DNA of 64,000 nt from Agrobacterium vitis. Lineage in GTDB: Bacteria > Pseudomonadota > Alphaproteobacteria > Rhizobiales > Rhizobiaceae. Both the position numbers and the translations under genes were made by a program. Location of the stretch: positions 32,408-96,407 of the forward strand of contig NZ_AP023276.1 in NCBI RefSeq assembly GCF_013426735.1, given 5' to 3'. The notes under the pieces were generated by a model. That model saw only the letters and a program-made list of their open reading frames with translations. It made no database searches and was not told the origin of the DNA. Of the stretch, positions 58,909-64,000 are shown piece after piece; position 1 is the first letter of the stretch; each line of letters opens with the position of its first letter.

Positions 58909-59286
58909 GGCTCGCTCCGCAACTTTCGGAGCGGCAAATTCCATACCTATGGGCAACATGCGGTGAAGCCCGAAAATTTGCGACAAGCCAGGTAAAGTTC
59001 TAGTCAGGCTCGACAACTGGCGCCTCGCCAACAATACCAGACGCCCCAACAGGGACTCAACATAGCGGGCCAGGACGCCGACTCAGGGCTTCACCGATGG
59101 CTGGGAATCCAGAACCATCACCGCAAAAACCCACGCCGCCTCTACCGCGCTTCAAGGTGCGGCACGGTCAGGTGAATACACTCTCTGTACAAATTTAAAC
59201 AATACCTGTCTCAAATGGAGCACTTCCGATTGCAATCTCTGGAGGGACCTGACAGCATAGGGACGAAATTTTAATGGTCTCTTTCT
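58909..59286. other. Stretch between transposase remnant and AraC gene
   Basis: Probably contains the left end of the truncated IS6-type element and other debris. No intact gene, no RNA gene seen. The last 60 bases should hold the AraC promoter but show no clear motif. Confidence 0.4.
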
Positions 59287-60375
59287 TTGGTGAACCTCTT
59301 GCTGTTCATACCATTACCTATCGTCGTGTCAATTTTGCTGATTATACTTTTTATTATTACCCTACATCACGATAACGAGGGAAGACCATCTAATATCCCT
59401 TTTTTGGCGCTAATTCTGGTCAACGTTCTGCAATCTATACTGGTGAGCCTCAGATGGGGTTACGGAGTACAGAACGTAATGTATTGTGTGCCAGTTGTTG
59501 CCGCGACCGTTCCGCCGCTCGTATATGCTGGCGTATGCCAACTCATAGGCCGAAGCTGGTTTGCACTGTCATTACGGGTCGGCGCGCATGCTATCCCGAT
59601 GCTCCTGATCCTAATACTCACCATGATATGGCGCGATGCAATTGATATCATGCTTGTTATAATTTTCGTTAGCTACGCGATAGCCATACTGCTCTTAGTC
59701 CGACCCGGAACGGATGCCCTTCGCTTTGCTGCCTTGGATGAGGCAGGATCTGCCTACTGCGCGATCCTGTTTGCTGCAGCGGCCCTTTTTCTCTCGGCCC
59801 TAGGCGACGCATTTATATTTCTAGATATGGAATGGGCCCATGGCCAGAACGCCCCCGTAGTAATCATGATCGGACAGCTGGCCGCGCTCATTATTCTGTC
59901 CATCGCAGTGACAGCGATGGGTCGCAGTCGCCCGTTTGTCGCAGCAAACGAAGTCGTGAATTTACTGCAAATGCCGAACATCACAGATTCCGTGGATAGC
60001 GCCCGGAACGCACAAACGATGATGGCTATCGAAACTCTGATGCAACAAAAAGCTATCTATCGCGATTGCGACTTGACACTCGATCGGCTGGCGCGCCGGC
60101 TGTCGATCCCGGCCCGTCAGATTTCAATCGCGATCAATGAGGCCACCGGCAAAAATGTCTCGCAATATGTCAATGCCTTCCGAATTTCAGAGGCCTGTGA
60201 TCTACTTTCGGAAACCAAAAAGCCGGTGACTGAAATCATGTTCGAGGTCGGCTTTCAGACAAAATCCAACTTCAATCGCGAATTTCGTCGCTCGACTGAA
60301 ATGACCCCTCTGGAATGGCGCCGCAACCGAACAAATGCGAGCGCCCTCCGCGAGAAGGTCCTATTTCAGGATTGA
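59287..60375 (+). CDS. AraC-family regulator with membrane-embedded N-terminus
   Basis: This 362-residue protein uses a TTG at 59287 or the GTG following it. About seven hydrophobic segments span residues 1-215, followed by a C-terminal AraC DNA-binding domain (DLTLDRLARRLSIPARQIS, VTEIMFEVGFQTKSNFNREF). Membrane-bound AraC regulators sense signals at the envelope. It lies just upstream of an efflux operon on the same strand and probably controls it. Confidence 0.88.
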   Translation: MVNLLLFIPLPIVVSILLIILFIITLHHDNEGRPSNIPFLALILVNVLQSILVSLRWGYGVQNVMYCVPVVAATVPPLVYAGVCQLIGRSWFALSLRVGAHAIPMLLILILTMIWRDAIDIMLVIIFVSYAIAILLLVRPGTDALRFAALDEAGSAYCAILFAAAALFLSALGDAFIFLDMEWAHGQNAPVVIMIGQLAALIILSIAVTAMGRSRPFVAANEVVNLLQMPNITDSVDSARNAQTMMAIETLMQQKAIYRDCDLTLDRLARRLSIPARQISIAINEATGKNVSQYVNAFRISEACDLLSETKKPVTEIMFEVGFQTKSNFNREFRRSTEMTPLEWRRNRTNASALREKVLFQD

Positions 60376-60433
60376 GTACGCTCTAGATTGTGTTTTGGGT
60401 CGCGCCGTTTAACAGCTCCCCCATACTGGCATT

Positions 60434-61534
60434 ATGAACATGATACCAGAAAACGATCGAAAACTCTTTGAGACGCTCAAGTCGCTTTCACTTGAGCCCT
60501 CGCTTCAAACGCAAGAGTCGCCGGACAAAAGGTCGCGGCGCTTTTTATATGGTGCTGGTTTTATCGCACTGCTGATCAGCGCCGTAGGCGCTGGAACCTT
60601 CATCTGGCCCGATGACATCAATCGCTTCAAAGAGGGATTGTCGCAACGATGGCTGAGCCAAAAGTCAGAGCCAATTTTAGCCGTGGAAGCGGCGAGGAAT
60701 GATGCTTCCTCATCCGTACCGGTCAAGCCTAGTCCTGTTGCGGCCAGAGAAATAACCGGTTCTGGATATGTCGTGGCTTCAAACGCTGTCTCGGTCTATT
60801 CAAAATACGAAGGCCAGATCCGCTCTGTCAGCGTAGAAATAGGCCAGCGTGTAGAGGCTGGTCAGACGCTTATCGTTCTTGATGACTCGACCAGCCACCT
60901 CGAACTCGAACAGGCACAATCAGACAAAATTTCTGCTCGCCTGACACTCGAAGCCAAGAGAATTGAACTCGACCAAGCAGAGGCCAATTTTTTTCGTTCT
61001 GAGACACTTGCCGATAAACAGGCTGTTTCCAAGGAGGACTTGTTACAGGCCAGAACCACTTATAACAGCGCAAATAATGCACTTGCTCAAGCGCAGCAAA
61101 GTCTGGCCAAGGCCGATCTTGACGTTAAAATTGCGCAAGATAAAGTTGACGATTTCGTGTTGAGAGCGCCCATTTCCGGGACGATTACGGAACTGAATGC
61201 TCATACAGGCGATATGGTTCTCTCCCGCTCGGATAGTGTGCGTGAAAACCAAAAGCTTCTGGCGATTACCGACACCACGACGCTGGTGATCGATGCGGAT
61301 GTGGCAGAAACCAATATAGGGGCGATTGCCATTGGTCTTGCCGGTGAAGCTGTGCTTGACGGACTTCCCGATCGACCATTCGCTATGCAAATACAGCGGA
61401 TCGCCCCTATTGCCTCCCTTGAAAAAGGCACCCTTACCTTGCGCCTCAAACTCCAGGATCCGCCAGGCGGCATCCGACCAAACATGGCGGCGCGCATTCG
61501 CTTAGCTCAGAGCGCTGGAGAAAAATCCCAATGA
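60434..61534 (+). CDS. Periplasmic adaptor of a MacAB-type efflux system
   Basis: This 366-residue HlyD/RND-type adaptor has a membrane anchor (FLYGAGFIALLISAVGAGTF, about 36-55), a lipoyl-like half-motif (VSVEIGQRVEAGQTLIVLDD), a coiled-coil hairpin (about 150-240) and a beta-barrel part with LRAPISGTITELNAHTGD. It overlaps the ATPase gene by 4 bases. Confidence 0.92.
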   Translation: MNMIPENDRKLFETLKSLSLEPSLQTQESPDKRSRRFLYGAGFIALLISAVGAGTFIWPDDINRFKEGLSQRWLSQKSEPILAVEAARNDASSSVPVKPSPVAAREITGSGYVVASNAVSVYSKYEGQIRSVSVEIGQRVEAGQTLIVLDDSTSHLELEQAQSDKISARLTLEAKRIELDQAEANFFRSETLADKQAVSKEDLLQARTTYNSANNALAQAQQSLAKADLDVKIAQDKVDDFVLRAPISGTITELNAHTGDMVLSRSDSVRENQKLLAITDTTTLVIDADVAETNIGAIAIGLAGEAVLDGLPDRPFAMQIQRIAPIASLEKGTLTLRLKLQDPPGGIRPNMAARIRLAQSAGEKSQ

Positions 61535-62232
61535 GTCATCAAGAAGCCTACATTTCGCTCAGTGACGTCAAAAAAGGGTATAAAATCAGTGGAGAGATCA
61601 TCCCGATATTCTCCAACCTCAACCTTGATATTCCCGGCGGAGATTTTGTTGCGATCATGGGGCCGTCAGGCTCTGGTAAATCCACCCTCCTCAACATGTT
61701 GGCGGGCATAGAACGACCTGACTTCGGCTCTTTGCGAATAGGCACAAGCCGCCTCGATCAAATGGGGGAGGCAGCGCGCGCATCTTGGCGCGCCAATGGT
61801 ATGGGTATCGTATTTCAATTTTACAATTTGTTACCCATGCTGAATGTCGCAGAAAACATCGAACTGCCGCTGCTACTCAAGCCTTTGTCAGCAAAAGATC
61901 GGCGGAGCCGAGTGCAGAAAGTGCTCGAACTCCTCGGCCTTGGAGACCGTGCTAAGCAATATCCCATGCTGATGTCAGGTGGTCAGCAACAACGCGTCGG
62001 CATCGCTCGAGCTATTGTTGCCGATCCAGCGTTACTGCTGTGCGACGAACCGACCGGCGATCTGGACCGAAAGTCTGCCGATGAGGTTCTCGAAATATTG
62101 CGTTTTCTGAACCGCGAGTTCGGGAAAACGATCGTCATGGTAACCCACGATCCTCAAGCGGCACTCTACGCTAAACGGACTCTCCATCTCGACAAGGGTT
62201 CGTTCATGGAAGAGCAGAGGACTACTCATTGA
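61531..62232 (+). CDS. Efflux ABC ATPase (MacB/LolD type)
   Basis: This 233-residue ATPase has Walker A GPSGSGKSTLLNMLAG, signature MSGGQQQRVGIARAI, Walker B LLCDEPTGDLDRKSA and H-loop VTHDPQAA. The MacB/LolD-specific insert FQFYNLLPMLNVAENIELPL is present. Overlaps the following permease gene. Confidence 0.95.
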   Translation: MSHQEAYISLSDVKKGYKISGEIIPIFSNLNLDIPGGDFVAIMGPSGSGKSTLLNMLAGIERPDFGSLRIGTSRLDQMGEAARASWRANGMGIVFQFYNLLPMLNVAENIELPLLLKPLSAKDRRSRVQKVLELLGLGDRAKQYPMLMSGGQQQRVGIARAIVADPALLLCDEPTGDLDRKSADEVLEILRFLNREFGKTIVMVTHDPQAALYAKRTLHLDKGSFMEEQRTTH

Positions 62233-63371
62233 CCTTCTTTGATCTGGCCAGAAAAAATGCCTTACGCAAGCCTTTTCGAACGATATTGCTCATTATCTGT
62301 GTCACGGTCGCTTTCCTTATTTACGGCCTTACGGCAAGTTTCGTAAACGGCAGCCAAGGCGCATCGGGAGCAAGCGACGACATCCTGGGGGTTATGAGTG
62401 CCGCTGGCCGTACCCAGCCTCTTCCGATGTCTTACATGAACCGCCTCATCGCAGATCCGGACGTCTCAGCGTTAAACTTTATGATCCGCCTGCGAGGATT
62501 TGTTGTCACCGAAAAAAACGTGACGAGCGTCAGTGCGGTCGATCCACAGCGTCTCATGGAGACAAGTGGTAAAGAGCTCGCGCTGACGAAGGAACTCGTT
62601 AACGGGTTCAGCCAGCAGCGCAACAGAGTTCTTGTTGGCCGGGCGCTTGCCGAAGCTCAGGGATGGCAGATCGGGCAGACCATTACGGTCACAAGTTTCG
62701 ACATCGCCAAACAAGATGGGAGCCGCGACTGGTCCTTCACGATTGCAGGCATTTTCGATGGCGAGACCGCCGCCACAGATACATATTTTATACTTGCTCA
62801 ATATGACTATTTAAACGCATTGCGTGCGCGTAATAAAGATACGATCGATGTTTTCGTTGTTCGTCCCAAAGCAAATGCTTCGGCCAGTGAACTTGCGGTG
62901 CGTATAGACGAGATGTTTTCGAACTCCGCCGCACCCACCCGCACACAATCGGAGAAGCAGTTTCTCGAGGCGTTCCTGCGCCAATATGCCGATGTCGGTC
63001 TCATCGTCAACCTTGTCGTTAGCGCTGCTTTTGTCACCCTGTTGATGATCACCATTAATACGATGGTGTTTTCAGTACGTGAGCGAACGTTTGAAATCGG
63101 TGTGTTGAAAACGTTGGGCTTCTCCGGCATGCAGGTCATGCTGCTGATCCTCGGGGAAACATTGTTCATTTTCGCGGTCGGAGGAAGTATCGGCCTTTTA
63201 TTTGCGAAGCTGGCCGTGACTATGAGCGATCCGGCACTCGGCCTGGTATTTTCCACGGCAATCCTTGCAAAGTCTGTGGTGATGATCGCAGCCCTCGGAT
63301 TGGCAACCGGCGTACTTCCGGGCTTTAACGCACTTAGAATCCCCGTTATCGCAGCCTTTAGAGAAAGATAA
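62229..63371 (+). CDS. FtsX/MacB-type permease
   Basis: This 380-residue protein starts at a TTG overlapping the ATPase stop. One N-terminal helix (TILLIICVTVAFLIYGLTAS), a large periplasmic domain, and three C-terminal helices with the FtsX motif (ERTFEIGVLKTLGFSGMQV). ATPase partner is upstream; a second permease follows after 3 bases. Confidence 0.92.
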   Translation: MTFFDLARKNALRKPFRTILLIICVTVAFLIYGLTASFVNGSQGASGASDDILGVMSAAGRTQPLPMSYMNRLIADPDVSALNFMIRLRGFVVTEKNVTSVSAVDPQRLMETSGKELALTKELVNGFSQQRNRVLVGRALAEAQGWQIGQTITVTSFDIAKQDGSRDWSFTIAGIFDGETAATDTYFILAQYDYLNALRARNKDTIDVFVVRPKANASASELAVRIDEMFSNSAAPTRTQSEKQFLEAFLRQYADVGLIVNLVVSAAFVTLLMITINTMVFSVRERTFEIGVLKTLGFSGMQVMLLILGETLFIFAVGGSIGLLFAKLAVTMSDPALGLVFSTAILAKSVVMIAALGLATGVLPGFNALRIPVIAAFRER

Positions 63372-63374
63372 GTT

Positions 63375-64000
63375 ATGACTTTCAACCTCCGGCAGTCACT
63401 GGTGATGGTGCGGGCGAATATCTATAGTTTGCCGCGACGCCTGCCGATTTCCTTATCGATGATCCTTTCTGTCGCACTGGTCGTTTGCGTCCTCGCTGGC
63501 TTTCTGTCCATGGCAAGGGGTTTCGAAAAAACTCTGCGGAGTACAGGATCGCCTTCTGTTGCGGTTGTCCTCGGCGGTGGTACCAATCAGGAGACAGGTT
63601 CCGATATCCCACCATCCGTTATCCGCACGCTGGAAGCTAAAATAAGCGATATAGGTGTCGCACGCAGCAGCGACGGTGCGCTCATGCTCTCTCGTGAGAT
63701 TGTGGTGACCGTGGATGTCAAGCCTGGCAAAGCTGCGGCCGGACGAACAATCGCATTGCGTGGCATGGACGCGGCTGGAATGTCGATCCGCGATAATATT
63801 TCGCTGTCTACAGGGCGGCCTTTCAAATCCGGCGCGCGCGAGATTGTCGTTGGTGATCGCTTTGCCCGTGAGTTGGGATTACATACGGGTGATACGGTTC
63901 GGCTCGGGACGGTCAACTGGACCGTTGTCGGGCAATTCTCCGCGCAAGGCAGTGCCTTCGAATCCGAAATATGGGCCGATCTCGATGCAATTCGTTCAGC
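63375..64000 (+). CDS. FtsX/MacB-type permease, 5' part
   Basis: Starts at the ATG at 63375 and runs off the window. The visible 208 codons show an N-terminal helix (ISLSMILSVALVVCVLAGFL) and a MacB-type periplasmic domain (LVLGGGTNQETGSDI is near its start in approximate form). With the previous gene it would form a heterodimeric permease served by the shared ATPase. Confidence 0.88.
   Translation, partial: MTFNLRQSLVMVRANIYSLPRRLPISLSMILSVALVVCVLAGFLSMARGFEKTLRSTGSPSVAVVLGGGTNQETGSDIPPSVIRTLEAKISDIGVARSSDGALMLSREIVVTVDVKPGKAAAGRTIALRGMDAAGMSIRDNISLSTGRPFKSGAREIVVGDRFARELGLHTGDTVRLGTVNWTVVGQFSAQGSAFESEIWADLDAIRS

Overview
The window looks like part of a large plasmid or other accessory replicon of a Rhizobiaceae bacterium related to Agrobacterium/Rhizobium. 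It is GC-rich and dense with ABC transporters and LysR regulators. It carries an Agrobacterium-type DNA-export gene set: virC1, virC2, virD1, virD2, virD4 and virE-like genes, plus candidate secreted effectors. The most important observation is that two segments, 5751-7473 and 38701-43846, are each bracketed by T-DNA-border-like repeats in the same orientation. Inside these segments the genes do not look bacterial. They have TATA-like boxes, C/T- and C/A-rich leaders, a shared Kozak-like start context, AATAAA signals, and in one case a short spliceosomal-type intron. I read this as a T-DNA system whose payload is built for expression in a eukaryote, with a fungus-like style.

Layout. 1-5439: carbohydrate ABC transporter genes and a fused dihydroxyacetone kinase, ending in a strong terminator. 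5562-5753: microsatellites and an 8-bp tandem repeat lying just outside right border 1, where Agrobacterium plasmids carry overdrive or transfer-stimulator repeats. 5751-7473: T-DNA 1, with one intron-containing HAD-phosphatase gene and a foldback inverted repeat at its left border. 7609-21526: the vir region, comprising an F-box-like effector, virD4, a small Arg/Pro-rich protein, a virE3-like effector, virE2-like and virE1-like genes, virD2, virD1, divergent virC1-virC2 and a repeat-containing effector. No virA, virG or virB gene lies in the window.

21718-38587: chromosome-like accessory genes. These are a two-component pair, a di-haem peroxidase, tandem LysR regulators, an AAA ATPase with a DUF4143 domain, a DUF192 protein, and a urea/amide-type ABC transporter flanked by two amidases and a LysR gene. 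38624-43849: T-DNA 2, with overdrive, right border and telomere-like CCCTAA repeats. It holds divergent genes for a 380-residue membrane protein and an 857-residue protein with an ornithine-decarboxylase-like N-terminal half, then a second foldback structure and left border 2. 43945-46302: graveyard of IS6, recombinase and resolvase pieces. 46839-55845: a peptide- or opine-type ABC transporter, leucyl aminopeptidase, ornithine cyclodeaminase and a broken M20 hydrolase. 55836-59286: more mobile-element debris, with an intact Phd/PIN toxin-antitoxin pair. 59287-64000: an AraC regulator and a MacAB-like efflux operon running off the end.

How the parts may work together (inference). VirD1/VirD2 would nick the borders, with VirC1/VirC2 acting at the overdrive repeats. 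VirD4 would pass the VirD2-bound T-strand and effectors to a VirB channel encoded elsewhere. VirE2-like protein, NLS-bearing effectors and the F-box protein would act in the recipient. The T-strand would be the + strand, starting at a right border and ending 3' in the foldback sequence. T-DNA 2 may direct synthesis of a compound that the nearby transporter and hydrolase genes recover, by analogy with opines.
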